From contig DASWHX010000144.1 in the NCBI GenBank assembly GCA_036397995.1, positions 1 to 49,918 on the forward strand: a stretch of DNA of 49,918 nt, written 5' to 3'. The translations under genes were made by a program, and so were the position numbers. Shown piece after piece: positions 8,181 through 17,272 of the stretch. Within the stretch, counting starts at the first letter, position 1; every line of letters begins with the position of its first letter. This stretch comes from DASWHX01 sp036397995 (lineage in GTDB: Bacteria; Bacteroidota; Bacteroidia; Cytophagales; Cyclobacteriaceae). The notes under the pieces were generated by a model that made no database searches, had not been told where the DNA came from, and worked only from the letters and a program-made list of their open reading frames with translations.

Positions 8181-9221
8181 ATGAGCAACCGTCGCAAATT
8201 CATTGAAAGAGCGGTGGGATTAGGATTATCGCTTCCCCTCTTTCCTGCCATAGCCAAAGCTTCTGCTCAATATTCAAATCCTGTTAAAGCTGCCAAACTG
8301 CCACTAATCTTATGCAGCAGGGGAGAATACTGGGGGAGAAAAGTGCTTGATCCGGCCTGGGAAAAGCTTAAAACGGGAAGTATTCTGGATGCTATCGAGG
8401 TTGGAGCCAATGTTGTAGAACTTGACCCTGAAGATAATTCAGTAGGATACGGTGGCTTGCCAAATGAAGAAGGAATCGTTCAACTGGACGCTTCAATAAT
8501 GTATGGACCCACACATAATTGTGGCTCTGTAATGGCATTGGAAGGAGTAAAAACCCCTTGCTCTGTTGCGCGATTAGTAATGGAACGAACTGACCATATG
8601 GTATTGGCCGGGGAAGGTGCCCAGCGATTCGCCAGGGCGCACGGGTTTAAGATTGAAGAACTTCTAACGGATAGATCCAGAAGAATTTGGTTGCGTTGGA
8701 AAGAAAATATCAGTGACCGGGATGACTGGCTTCCACCTGCCGATGGAAACTATGGACTGGAGCGAAGCACCGGAACAATTAATGTATTGGGAATCGATAC
8801 TGAAGGAAATGTGGCAGGTATAACTACTACCAGTGGATTATTCGGTAAGATTCCCGGAAGGGTAGGAGACAGTCCTATTATTGGGGCCGGGCTTTATGTG
8901 GATAATTCTGTTGGTGCCGCGGGTGCAACAGGTCGCGGAGAAGAAGTTATCAGAACCTGCGGAAGTTTTTACGTTGTACAGCTAATGGAGCAGGGAAAAT
9001 CACCTCAGGAAGCCTGTGAATTGGCCTGCAAGAAGATTGTTGATATTAATGGCGGCCCGTCAAAAGCGGACGTGGATGACATGTTCGTGGCTATTAATGT
9101 GAATGGTGAAGTTGGGGTTGCTTCTATAAAAGGAAGAAAGGATAATCTGCCTCAGGCTGCTTATTATAGTGCTGAAGGGTTTAAAGTAGTGCGTGGAACA
9201 TATCTGATGGAAAGAGATTAG
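8181..9221 (+). CDS. N4-(beta-N-acetylglucosaminyl)-L-asparaginase, Tat-exported
   Basis: Ntn-hydrolase of the glycosylasparaginase/asparaginase-2 family, which cleaves the bond between asparagine and N-acetylglucosamine in glycopeptides. Residues 1-29 form a Tat-type signal (SNRRKFIE followed by a hydrophobic stretch ending in AKASA). The conserved HNCGSVMALEGVKTP block lies at about 112-126. The autoproteolytic site is the GTI motif with the putative nucleophile Thr199, followed by IDTEGNVAG and GRVGDSPIIGAG. The 346-residue length fits. Export means it would act outside the cytoplasm on scavenged glycopeptides. The gene overlaps the convergent phosphatase gene by four bases at their 3' ends. 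Confidence 0.93.
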   Translation: MSNRRKFIERAVGLGLSLPLFPAIAKASAQYSNPVKAAKLPLILCSRGEYWGRKVLDPAWEKLKTGSILDAIEVGANVVELDPEDNSVGYGGLPNEEGIVQLDASIMYGPTHNCGSVMALEGVKTPCSVARLVMERTDHMVLAGEGAQRFARAHGFKIEELLTDRSRRIWLRWKENISDRDDWLPPADGNYGLERSTGTINVLGIDTEGNVAGITTTSGLFGKIPGRVGDSPIIGAGLYVDNSVGAAGATGRGEEVIRTCGSFYVVQLMEQGKSPQEACELACKKIVDINGGPSKADVDDMFVAINVNGEVGVASIKGRKDNLPQAAYYSAEGFKVVRGTYLMERD

Positions 9222-9907
9222 AATCTTCCCTTATCTTCGGGATACATGGAAGGTACGGGATCACTTGTAAAAAAATCTTTTGAGTTTATATCCATCATGG
9301 AAAGACATCCATTCCAGCCGGCACCTGTATCCATAAACCAAATTTCACAAGCTTTAATTGGGTGGTTGTAGCCATAAGCATGAATGGGAGTGTGGCCCAG
9401 ATAAATTTCATCAAATGAGGTGAGTTGCTTTTCTGCTTTAGCTGTCCTAAGTTCAAGGGCACTGGTGGCAAGCTTTCTATCCCACAAAAAGGTATTTGAA
9501 GACTGGTCATTCAAGTCGATTTCGGGTTGAACTCCGGCATGAACAAACAATGTATTGTCAATTAAATGGTATAGACTGGAGTTTTCCAGGAATGCTTTGT
9601 GTGAATCATTCGGCAGTCCGTTATAACTCCTCACAGTAGCATCTCCACCCTGGACAGACCAAATTTCCCCGGGAAATTCCCCTCTCATCCATTCAAGAGC
9701 CCAATAATCATGATTACCCATGATATAGATCAACTGTCTAATGCTCATCAGTGTATTGATACTTTCTTTTGTTTCAGGCCAGCCGTCACAAACATCACCA
9801 AGGCAAATCAGATTATCTTCATCTTTGTTGAATCCCGATCTTTCCAGGCATTGCAATAAGGCTTTATGTGCACCATGAATATCTCCGATAACGAATGTTT
9901 TTGCCAT
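9218..9907 (-). CDS. PPP-type metallophosphatase (Ser/Thr phosphatase-like)
   Basis: Dimetal phosphoesterase of the calcineurin-like superfamily. Metal-binding motifs are in the expected order near the N-terminus: GDIHGAH, GDVCDGWPE and GNHDYW, with a later LGHTPIH block. This arrangement matches small bacterial Ser/Thr phosphatases and diadenosine tetraphosphatases. I cannot tell whether the substrate is protein or nucleotide. The frame extends two codons further to a TTG at 9913, but the ATG at 9907, giving 229 residues, is preferred. Converges with the asparaginase gene, so the two are independent transcripts. Confidence 0.9.
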   Translation of the reverse strand: MAKTFVIGDIHGAHKALLQCLERSGFNKDEDNLICLGDVCDGWPETKESINTLMSIRQLIYIMGNHDYWALEWMRGEFPGEIWSVQGGDATVRSYNGLPNDSHKAFLENSSLYHLIDNTLFVHAGVQPEIDLNDQSSNTFLWDRKLATSALELRTAKAEKQLTSFDEIYLGHTPIHAYGYNHPIKACEIWFMDTGAGWNGCLSMMDINSKDFFTSDPVPSMYPEDKGRF

Positions 9908-10117
9908 TAGCAAAATAATTAGTTTGGGTAAATTTTTTCAATGAGCAGGAGTTTCTAAATACTAATCATCATATAAGTCTAAGGAAGAATCTTCAGGTAG
10001 ATTGGGAATCTGAAATCGTGGAGACACATTAAAAGACAAGGAAAGCCGAATCTAACTGAAGAATTAAATGAATTTCTGAATCAGTTTTCATTCTAATTCA
10101 TTCAAAAACAGAAATGT

Positions 10118-10867
10118 TCATTGTCTGGGTAGTTGCTTCAGATTTTTTCTGAGCATCCAACCAACTCTGTAAGTCTGACTGCCTTCATCCATCAGGACGA
10201 GCCACCAGATTCTGCGATTGGAATCTGCACTGGATGCCACTGCAAAACCTCTGTCACCGCCCTTGTACATTTTGATAACATTAGTAGCTTCTGAAGTCGC
10301 AGCCCAGCGCAATTCCGGAATTTGCAGAATTTCAAAACCCACCGGGGGAACATTTTCATTAATCAGGACCAGATTGGGATGGAAGAGAAGAGTATTTTCT
10401 ACTTCATAGGTAAGCTTTCCATTTCGAAAAACCGGGATATAATATTTTACCTCATTTTCAGAATTATTTTTTTTTATCAGTGTTTGAAAATTAATTGGAT
10501 TCCACGGTTTTGCCCGGCCTATATTAATAATTGATTCCGATACTTCGTACTCCATTTCCAATTCATAATCCGTATTAATCATGAAGCCACTTTTTTGTCC
10601 CGGTAACCCTTTGTAAAAAACATCTAAATATCCATCGCTATTGATATCCAGTATGTTATACTGCTTTATTTCAAGTACTACTTTTATAGAATCCAAATTT
10701 TTGATTGAATCAGTCAGGAATTCAATTTTTCTGTGAAGCGAATCAATGGCAACCCACTGGTTCAAATTGAAATCCTTACTGGCCAGATATATATTTATCT
10801 GACTCAAGGAATTTGTAAAAGCAAATATGCCCAGAATGGCTGTCAATGTTAAGTAATGCATTTTCAT
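10118..10867 (-). CDS. Secreted protein of unknown function with SH3-like C-terminal region
   Basis: A 249-residue protein that I do not recognise as a named family. A signal peptide is likely at residues 1-22 (hydrophobic core ending SLSQ). Around residues 74-84 the acidic DINSDGYLDVFY motif resembles the calcium-binding loops of FG-GAP/VCBS repeats. The last 50 residues (VIKMYKGGDRGFAV...WWLVLMD...YRVGWMLRKNLKQL) look like a bacterial SH3 fold, which often binds cell wall. A periplasmic or surface role is therefore plausible but not shown. It stands alone; the 210 bases between it and the phosphatase gene contain nothing I can identify. Confidence 0.75.
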   Translation of the reverse strand: MKMHYLTLTAILGIFAFTNSLSQINIYLASKDFNLNQWVAIDSLHRKIEFLTDSIKNLDSIKVVLEIKQYNILDINSDGYLDVFYKGLPGQKSGFMINTDYELEMEYEVSESIINIGRAKPWNPINFQTLIKKNNSENEVKYYIPVFRNGKLTYEVENTLLFHPNLVLINENVPPVGFEILQIPELRWAATSEATNVIKMYKGGDRGFAVASSADSNRRIWWLVLMDEGSQTYRVGWMLRKNLKQLPRQ

Positions 10868-11035
10868 AATTGGTGGATGTTTGGAAACGGAACTTTGAAT
10901 ATAGGCAGAATAACCATTTCAAACCAGTTCGGAATTCCAAAAAAATAACCTGTATGGAGTTCATCATTTATGGCACCATCCTTGATAACTATTATACTTA
11001 ATTAAGTAGAAGTTGAAAATATTAATGAGTAAACT

Positions 11036-11143
11036 ATGGTGAGTTTTATTGTATTTGCGGGTATCACAGTTGTTTTAGGTGCAGCGACGGGTTTATTTTT
11101 AACTTTGGTGATGCCAAAATTCTGGATAAAGCTAAAGAAATAA
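11036..11143 (+). CDS. Candidate 35-residue single-span membrane peptide
   Basis: An ATG at 11036 opens a 35-codon frame that ends in TAA at 11141-11143. The product starts MVSFIVFAGITVVLGAATGL, continues hydrophobic to about residue 26, and ends in a basic tail (PKFWIKLKK). This is the composition of a single-pass inner-membrane peptide with a cytoplasmic C-terminus. A convincing factor-independent terminator follows 27 bases after the stop. No Shine-Dalgarno site is visible, which is normal in this phylum. An overlapping upstream ATG at 11024 is closed after five codons. No function can be assigned; chance cannot be excluded for so short a frame. Confidence 0.5.
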   Translation: MVSFIVFAGITVVLGAATGLFLTLVMPKFWIKLKK

Positions 11144-11170
11144 ACCGGGGATTTATCCCTTTAAAAAATG

Positions 11171-11200
11171 AAAAGCCTCAGAATATTTTCTGGGGCTTTT
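11171..11200. terminator. Bidirectional hairpin terminator
   Basis: Arms at 11171-11182 (AAAAGCCTCAGA) and 11189-11200 (TCTGGGGCTTTT) pair over 12 positions with one G-U type mismatch and a six-base loop. The A-run and T-run at the ends let it act for the small plus-strand gene and for the suf/bacilliredoxin transcript arriving from the other side. Confidence 0.8.
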
Positions 11201-11218
11201 GTTAAAGAGGTCAGTGAA

Positions 11219-11635
11219 TTAACAATGCTCATTGAAAACTCCCATGAGGTGCTCGGCAATTAGTTCTGCAGGCCTGCCTTCTATCATGTGTCTTTCAACA
11301 AATGAAACTAACTCTCCATCCTTAAATAGAGCAATTGATGGGCTGGATGGTGGGTAGGGAAGTGTATATTCCCTTGCCTTTTCCGTTGCCTCAAAATCAA
11401 CTCCCGCAAATACCGTTAGCAAATTCGCTGGCTTTTTAGCTGAGTGCGACAACGCCATTTTAATTGCCGGCCGGGCAGCTCCGGCAGCACATCCGCAAAC
11501 GGAGTTAATAACCATCAAGGTTGTTCCTTTGCGATCAGCGAGGTGGCTCTCAACTTCCGCTGCCGTTTTAAGTTCAGTAAATCCGACTCCGACTAAATCG
11601 GATCGTATTGGGGTCACTAATTCTTCTGGATACAT
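11219..11635 (-). CDS. Bacilliredoxin of the BrxA/BrxB (DUF1094) family
   Basis: Thiol-disulfide protein that removes bacillithiol from mixed disulfides on oxidised proteins. The 138-residue length fits the YphP/YqiW family and the redox motif is Cys47-Gly48-Cys49 within SVCGCAAGAARP. It is the last gene of the suf run, 20 bases after the DUF59 gene, and ends before a strong terminator. Bacteroidota of this group are known to make bacillithiol, so the function is plausible. Its place in a Fe-S assembly operon suggests repair or protection of Suf cysteines or client proteins under oxidative stress; that is inference. Confidence 0.92.
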   Translation of the reverse strand: MYPEELVTPIRSDLVGVGFTELKTAAEVESHLADRKGTTLMVINSVCGCAAGAARPAIKMALSHSAKKPANLLTVFAGVDFEATEKAREYTLPYPPSSPSIALFKDGELVSFVERHMIEGRPAELIAEHLMGVFNEHC

Positions 11636-11655
11636 TCTATTTCAATTTTTAATTT

Positions 11656-12009
11656 TTAAAGAAAACCTAATTCTAATTTAGCTGACTCTGACATCATTTC
11701 CATAGTATAAGGTGGATCAAAAGTCAGTTCAACAGTTACATCGTTCACTTGTTCAATTTCCTTAACCTTCATCTCTACCTCTCCGGGAATCGATTCAGCA
11801 CTCGGACATGATGGTGAAGTCAGTGTCATTAAAATATACACATTATTCACGGGGTAAATATTTATTTCATAAATCAACCCAAGCTCGTAGACGTCCACAG
11901 GAATTTCCGGATCGAAAACAGTTTTGATTGCTTCGATAATCTTTTCCTTTAATTCCGGAGCATTCTCAATCTGGTTATCTGTATTTATTATGTCTTTTCT
12001 GTCTTCCAT
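11656..12009 (-). CDS. sufT: SufT-like Fe-S assembly protein (DUF59/MIP18 family)
   Basis: A 117-residue DUF59 protein, an auxiliary factor in maturation of Fe-S proteins. Family marks are the FDPEIPVDVYELGLIYEI block near residues 32-49 and the conserved cysteine in LTSPSCPSAE, proposed in the family to handle the cluster. It follows sufE by 9 bases in the operon. Members elsewhere are called SufT, PaaD-like or YitW; the SUF context makes SufT the best name. No unusual features. Confidence 0.9.
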   Translation of the reverse strand: MEDRKDIINTDNQIENAPELKEKIIEAIKTVFDPEIPVDVYELGLIYEINIYPVNNVYILMTLTSPSCPSAESIPGEVEMKVKEIEQVNDVTVELTFDPPYTMEMMSESAKLELGFL

Positions 12010-12018
12010 TGATTTTGG

Positions 12019-12447
12019 CTAGGCATTTATCTTGCTCTTAAATGCGAGCGCATACATTTTCATCTGTTTTATCATTGACAAAAATCCGTTCGATCTCTGG
12101 GTTCCAATAAATCGATTCATGCCAATTTTGTCCATAAAAAACAATTCACTCTCAAGAATTTCATCCGGTGTTCTTCCATCGTAAATTCTAATGAGAAAAT
12201 AAATTAATCCCTTGGTTATTGCAGCATTACTATCCGCATGAAAATTGATTTTGTCATCCTTGAGTTCAGGGCTAAGCCAAACTTTGGACTGACACCCTTT
12301 CACCAAATTAGATTCTATCTTCAAACTTTCATCCATTGCCGGAAGTTTCTCGCCAGATTCCATAACAAACAAGGTTGCCATTTCCATATCTGCTCCAATC
12401 ATGGAAAACTCTAAAATTATTTGTTCCTGAACTTCTGCAATATTCAT
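12019..12447 (-). CDS. sufE: Cysteine desulfuration protein SufE
   Basis: Accepts persulfide sulfur from SufS and passes it to the SufBCD scaffold. The 142-residue protein contains the acceptor cysteine at residue 52 in VKGCQSKVWL, the classical SufE motif, and not the zinc-site pattern of SufU. Its ATG at 12447 overlaps the 3' end of sufS by four bases, so the two are probably translated in concert. Length and arrangement are ordinary. Confidence 0.95.
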   Translation of the reverse strand: MNIAEVQEQIILEFSMIGADMEMATLFVMESGEKLPAMDESLKIESNLVKGCQSKVWLSPELKDDKINFHADSNAAITKGLIYFLIRIYDGRTPDEILESELFFMDKIGMNRFIGTQRSNGFLSMIKQMKMYALAFKSKINA

Positions 12448-13694
12448 TTCTTCAGCTTCTTTATAATTTCCCTGATCGCATCAAACATAATTTGAATTTC
12501 TTCTCTGGTATTATAAACACCAAAACTTGCCCTAACAGTTCCATCTATTTTAAAGGCATCCATTAAGGGCTGTGCGCAATGATGCCCGGTGCGGACGGCT
12601 ATTCCCTGCGCATCAAGCATTGTTCCCAGGTCCAGCGGATGAACACCATTAATCAAAAAAGAAAATACGCTTACTTTATGTGCAGCTTCACCGTAAATTA
12701 CAAGATCTTCAATTTCCTTTGATTTCTCGTGAGCAAATTGGATCAATTCTTCTTCATGAGCTGCAATGGAATTTCTGCCGTGTTCAAGGATAAAATCTAT
12801 GGATTCATCGAAAGCGATAACATCACCAATATTAGGAGTCCCGGCTTCGAACTTGTATGGGATATCATTATAGGTTGTTTTTTTAAAAGTTACTTGCCGG
12901 ATCATTTCGCCTCCGCCCTGGTAAGGCGGCATATTTTCCAGGAGAACGCGTTTTCCATAGAGGACACCAACTCCGGTAGGGCCGTACATTTTGTGAGCAG
13001 AGAAAGCAAAGAAGTCGCAATCCAAATCCTGAACGTCAATTGACAGGTGAGGAGCTGCCTGTGCCCCGTCAATCATCACCAATGCACCGGCACTATGGGC
13101 AATTTCAATTACTTCTTTTACCGGATTAACGGTTCCAAGCGCATTGGAGGCAAACGCCAGAGATACTATTCTTGTTTTGTCAGAAATAAGTTTCTTAAAG
13201 TCTTCAATATCTATTTCACCTTTCCCACTTACCGGAATTATTTTTAATACCGAGCCTTTCTCTTCAGCAATCATCTGCCAGGGAACTATATTTGAATGAT
13301 GCTCCATTCCGGTGATGATGATCTCATCGCCTTTCTTAAAATTCTTTCTGCCATAGGTTTGGGCAACAAGATTTATCCCTTCAGTTGTTCCCTTAGTAAA
13401 GATTACTTCTTCAATTTCAGGAGCATTAATAAATTCAGCTGCCTTCTTTCTACTTAACTCAAAAGTGCTTGTAGCTTTCTCGGCTAAAGTGTGCAATCCC
13501 CTGTGAATATTGGAATTGTACTCCCGGTAGTAGCTCTCAAGGGCATCAAGAACGCGCTGAGGTTTTTGAGTAGTGGCTGCATTATCGAAATAAACCAATT
13601 GCCGCCCATTAACAGTTTGGTGAAGAATGGGAAACTCGGAGCGCAGTTGCCTCATATCAAGCTTGCGGATAATATTTTCGCCGACGGAATTCAC
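12444..13694 (-). CDS. sufS: Cysteine desulfurase SufS
   Basis: PLP-dependent group II desulfurase that releases sulfur from cysteine as an enzyme-bound persulfide. The PLP lysine is Lys235 in FSAHKMYGP and the persulfide cysteine is Cys373 in RTGHHCAQP; the N-terminal VYFDNAATTQKP block is intact. The frame starts at a GTG at 13694 that overlaps the sufD stop as GTGA. An ATG 13 codons later (13655) would also give a complete enzyme, but the overlap supports the GTG. Fifth position in the operon logic: it supplies sulfur to SufE and SufBCD. Confidence 0.96.
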   Translation of the reverse strand: MNSVGENIIRKLDMRQLRSEFPILHQTVNGRQLVYFDNAATTQKPQRVLDALESYYREYNSNIHRGLHTLAEKATSTFELSRKKAAEFINAPEIEEVIFTKGTTEGINLVAQTYGRKNFKKGDEIIITGMEHHSNIVPWQMIAEEKGSVLKIIPVSGKGEIDIEDFKKLISDKTRIVSLAFASNALGTVNPVKEVIEIAHSAGALVMIDGAQAAPHLSIDVQDLDCDFFAFSAHKMYGPTGVGVLYGKRVLLENMPPYQGGGEMIRQVTFKKTTYNDIPYKFEAGTPNIGDVIAFDESIDFILEHGRNSIAAHEEELIQFAHEKSKEIEDLVIYGEAAHKVSVFSFLINGVHPLDLGTMLDAQGIAVRTGHHCAQPLMDAFKIDGTVRASFGVYNTREEIQIMFDAIREIIKKLKK

Positions 13695-14938
13695 TGGTTT
13701 TCTCCTCCAAATCTTCTTATTATTTCCTTATCCAGGTAATCAACCACCGCTTTAACTTCGATTCTGCTTAAAATATCATGCTGAAATGCTTTTAGTACCA
13801 TTTTCAAAGCCATATCTTTTGAAATTCCTCGTGATTGCAAATAAAATATTTGCTCTTCATCCAGTTGTCCGGTGGTACAACCATGGGAGCATTTCACGTC
13901 GTCTGCCCAAATTTCAAGCTGGGGTTTAGTATTGACAGCGGCATCATTGGAGAGCAGAATGTTTTTGTTAGATTGAAATGCATTGGTTTTCTGTGCCGAA
14001 GGCCGGACGTAGATCTTACCATTGAAGACACCGGTTGATTTTTCATCCAGAATCCCTTTATACAGTTCGTTGGAAACGGAATTTGGTTTTTTATGGTCAA
14101 CAACGGTATGGTTATCAACATGCTGGTTATCGGTTAACTGGTACAAACCATAAAGGTGAGATTCAATATTTTCATCATCGAGAATAACATTCAGGTTATT
14201 TCTAACCATTTTTCCTCCGAGACTGACGCAAATGGAGTTAAAATTACTATCCCTTGATTGCTGAACGTATATGTTGGTATGCGTGATGGCGGCGTTACTT
14301 TCATTTTGAATTTGAGTTAACCTTGAATGAGAGGCTTTGCCGGAGAAAACTTCAACCACCGCATTTGTAAAAGAAGTGTAGTCTCCCTTTGAGAAATATC
14401 CAACATAAAACGATGATTTCGATTGCTCGCCCAAATCAATCAATATTCGTGGCATAGAAATACTATTTTCCTCCTGAACATCTGAGATGTGGATAATGAA
14501 AATAGGTTTATTTACCTGGGATGACTCTGCAATTTTGATGGACAGGCAATGGTCAAAGTGAAGCGCGTTAAGCGCGACAAAACCATTATTCTCAATTTTA
14601 GCAATCGTTCCGATCTGAGCATTGTCAGGCTGGTCGTTTACCTGCAATTCTGCAGGATAGTTTGATAATTCTTTTTTCCATTTACCATTTACCAATACCA
14701 GGAAGTAGCAGTCGAAATCAGGAATAAGAAACTCCGAAACTGCTGACAATTCTGACTTTGATGTTGGAGTAAGAGTATGGCCAAAGGTTTTCTCAATTAA
14801 TGTGGAAATGGAGGTGTATTTATACTCCTCATTTTTCTTGTCAGGTAACCCTTTGGCTGCCAGGTAATCATTTGCCATGACTCTGATTTCCTTGAAGTCA
14901 CTTTTGGAAAAAATATTATTTGAGTTTGCCAATTCCAT
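13691..14938 (-). CDS. sufD: Fe-S scaffold subunit SufD
   Basis: Partner of SufB in the SufBC2D scaffold on which Fe-S clusters are built. The 415-residue protein carries the beta-helix core and the C-terminal block KCSHGCTTGQLDEEQIFYLQSRGIS, characteristic of SufB/SufD proteins. The N-terminal third is divergent, as usual. Its start at 14938 overlaps the sufC stop by one base and its stop overlaps sufS by four, so translational coupling is likely across the whole run. Confidence 0.95.
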   Translation of the reverse strand: MELANSNNIFSKSDFKEIRVMANDYLAAKGLPDKKNEEYKYTSISTLIEKTFGHTLTPTSKSELSAVSEFLIPDFDCYFLVLVNGKWKKELSNYPAELQVNDQPDNAQIGTIAKIENNGFVALNALHFDHCLSIKIAESSQVNKPIFIIHISDVQEENSISMPRILIDLGEQSKSSFYVGYFSKGDYTSFTNAVVEVFSGKASHSRLTQIQNESNAAITHTNIYVQQSRDSNFNSICVSLGGKMVRNNLNVILDDENIESHLYGLYQLTDNQHVDNHTVVDHKKPNSVSNELYKGILDEKSTGVFNGKIYVRPSAQKTNAFQSNKNILLSNDAAVNTKPQLEIWADDVKCSHGCTTGQLDEEQIFYLQSRGISKDMALKMVLKAFQHDILSRIEVKAVVDYLDKEIIRRFGGENQ

Positions 14939-15687
14939 TAGACAGCCTCCATTTTAATCCAGTCATAACCTTTTTTCTCAAGTTGAAAAGCAAGATCTTT
15001 CCCGCCAGATTTAACTATTTTGCCATCGTATAAAACATGCACGAAATCCGGAATTATGTAATCAAGCAATCGCTGGTAGTGTGTTACAACAATAGTGGCC
15101 TTCTGAGGGGAGTGGAGTTTGTTTACACCATTGGCCACAATTTTTAATGCGTCAATATCAAGTCCCGAATCAGTTTCATCCAGGATAGCAAGCTTTGGTT
15201 CAAGCACCGCCATTTGAAAGATTTCATTACGTTTCTTTTCACCGCCTGAAAACCCTTGATTAAGTGATCTGCTTAACAGGGATTGGTCTATATCAACAAG
15301 TTTCATTTTTTCTTTCACTAAAGTGAGGAATGAAACCGCATCCATAGGTTCCTGGCCGCGGTGCTTTCTTATCTGATTGAGCGCTGTTTTCAGGAAATTA
15401 GTTGAGCTGACACCTGGTAACTCAACCGGGTATTGAAACGCGAGAAAAAGACCTGCCCTGGCCCTGTCTTCAGGAGACATTTCCATCAGATCTTCACCCA
15501 AAAAGGTAATGCTGCCCTCATCAATGTCATAATCTTCTCTACCCGCGAGAACAGCCGCGAGAGTGCTTTTACCTGATCCATTAGGGCCCATAATTGCATG
15601 TATTTCCCCGGATTTAACTTCCAGGTTTATGCCTTTAAGTATTTTTATACCATTAACTGATGCGTGCAAATTCTTTATCGCTAACAT
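14938..15687 (-). CDS. sufC: Fe-S assembly ATPase SufC
   Basis: Cytosolic ABC-type ATPase that drives conformational change of SufB/SufD. Visible are Walker A GPNGSGKST near residues 34-42, the signature NQGFSGGEKKRNE near 144-156 and Walker B LAILDETDSGLD near 169-180. The 249-residue length is typical. There is no membrane partner, in line with its scaffold role. Follows sufB by 28 bases and overlaps sufD by one base. Confidence 0.97.
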   Translation of the reverse strand: MLAIKNLHASVNGIKILKGINLEVKSGEIHAIMGPNGSGKSTLAAVLAGREDYDIDEGSITFLGEDLMEMSPEDRARAGLFLAFQYPVELPGVSSTNFLKTALNQIRKHRGQEPMDAVSFLTLVKEKMKLVDIDQSLLSRSLNQGFSGGEKKRNEIFQMAVLEPKLAILDETDSGLDIDALKIVANGVNKLHSPQKATIVVTHYQRLLDYIIPDFVHVLYDGKIVKSGGKDLAFQLEKKGYDWIKMEAV

Positions 15688-15715
15688 AGATTATCTGATT
15701 AAAAGTAGTTGGAAA

Positions 15716-17161
15716 TCACCCGACACTTCCTTCAAGGGTCAGTGCAAGCAATTTCTGTGCTTCCACGGCAAACTCCATAGGCAATTGATTTAGCACTTCC
15801 TTCGCATAACCGTTAACGATGAGTGCAACGGCGTTCTCTGTGTCAATGCCTCTTTGGTTGCAGTAAAAGATTTGGTCTTCTCCAATTTTCGATGTTGTCG
15901 CTTCGTGTTCAACCTTAGCTGAACTATTTCCAATCTCAATATATGGGAAGGTATGCGCTCCACATTTGTCACCCATCAACAAGGAGTCACATTGAGAAAA
16001 ATTTCTGGCATTCACAGCCCGTTTCATAATTTTCACCAGGCCCCGGTAACTATTTTGGGAATAGCCCGCTGAAACTCCTTTAGAAACAATTCTGCTTCTG
16101 GTGTTTCTACCTATATGGATCATTTTCGTTCCGGTATCCGCCTGCTGCCGGTTATTGGTTAGAGCTACAGAATAGAATTCACCTACTGAATTATCTCCCT
16201 TAAGGATACAACTTGGATATTTCCAGGTGATCGCTGAACCGGTTTCAACTTGCGTCCAGCTAATTTTTGAATTCTCGCCTGAGCAGATTCCCCGTTTTGT
16301 AACAAAATTGAAAATACCGCCCTTGCCATCTTTATCTCCCGGATACCAATTCTGTACGGTAGAGTATTTAACTTCGGCATCTTTTGCCGCAAAAATTTCA
16401 ACTACCGCTGCATGCAACTGATTTTCATCCCGCATCGGGGCTGTACATCCTTCAAGGTAGCTAACGTAAGACCCTTCTTCAGCAATGATTAAGGTTCTTT
16501 CAAACTGACCTGTGTTAGCAGCATTTATTCTGAAATATGTAGAAAGCTCCATTGGGCACCTGACTCCTTTAGGAATATAGCAAAATGAACCGTCGGAAAA
16601 AACGGCAGAATTCAGTGCTGCAAAATAGTTGTCGGAGGGTGGAACTACGCTTCCGATATATTTCTGAACAAGTTCCGGATGTTTTTTTACTGCTTCACTG
16701 AAGCTGCAAAAGATAATGCCCAAATCCATAAGCTTCTCTTTAAAAGTTGTTGCAACGGAAACGCTGTCTAAAACTGCATCTACTGCAACGCCTGTTAGTC
16801 TCTTTTGTTCTTCCAGGGAAATACCCAGTTTTTCGAATGTTCTTCGAAGCTCAGGATCCAGTTCATCCAGGCTTTTCGGTTTTACTTTTTGCTTTGGGGC
16901 TGAGTAGTAAATGATGTCCTGGTAATTGATTACAGGAAATTTAACATTAGCCCATTTTGGCACCTCCATCTTAAGCCAATTTCGATATGCCTTCAGGCGC
17001 CACTCAGTTAACCATTGCGGCTCTTCTTTTTTCGTACTGATAAACCTGACAATATCCTCATTCAGACCTTTCGGTGCTGAATCATTTTCCAGATCAATAT
17101 TCCAACCATGTTCATATTCTTTGGAAGTAAATTCTTCGAGGATATGGGAATCTTTACTCAT
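15716..17161 (-). CDS. sufB: Fe-S scaffold subunit SufB
   Basis: Main scaffold subunit on which the nascent cluster forms. The 481-residue protein contains the conserved YISYLEGCTAP-like element (here SYVSYLEGCTAPMRDENQLHAAVVE split around residues 223-247), the GDKCGAHTFPYIE block and the C-terminal HEATTSKIGEDQIFYCNQRGI region. It is the first gene of the operon; 112 bases upstream lies the decayed toxin region. A TACCTTTG box on the minus strand at 17167-17174 sits only five bases before the ATG, so either the leader is extremely short or the box is fortuitous. Ordinary for Bacteroidota, which depend on SUF. Confidence 0.96.
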   Translation of the reverse strand: MSKDSHILEEFTSKEYEHGWNIDLENDSAPKGLNEDIVRFISTKKEEPQWLTEWRLKAYRNWLKMEVPKWANVKFPVINYQDIIYYSAPKQKVKPKSLDELDPELRRTFEKLGISLEEQKRLTGVAVDAVLDSVSVATTFKEKLMDLGIIFCSFSEAVKKHPELVQKYIGSVVPPSDNYFAALNSAVFSDGSFCYIPKGVRCPMELSTYFRINAANTGQFERTLIIAEEGSYVSYLEGCTAPMRDENQLHAAVVEIFAAKDAEVKYSTVQNWYPGDKDGKGGIFNFVTKRGICSGENSKISWTQVETGSAITWKYPSCILKGDNSVGEFYSVALTNNRQQADTGTKMIHIGRNTRSRIVSKGVSAGYSQNSYRGLVKIMKRAVNARNFSQCDSLLMGDKCGAHTFPYIEIGNSSAKVEHEATTSKIGEDQIFYCNQRGIDTENAVALIVNGYAKEVLNQLPMEFAVEAQKLLALTLEGSVG

Positions 17162-17272
17162 ATCTACAAAGGTACTATAAATTCTTATTTATAATTGTTC
17201 CAAATAAGTTTTATTGAGGCTAAAATGCCCTTAAATTTGATAAATTTGAATACTTAGATCACTAAGGAGCAA

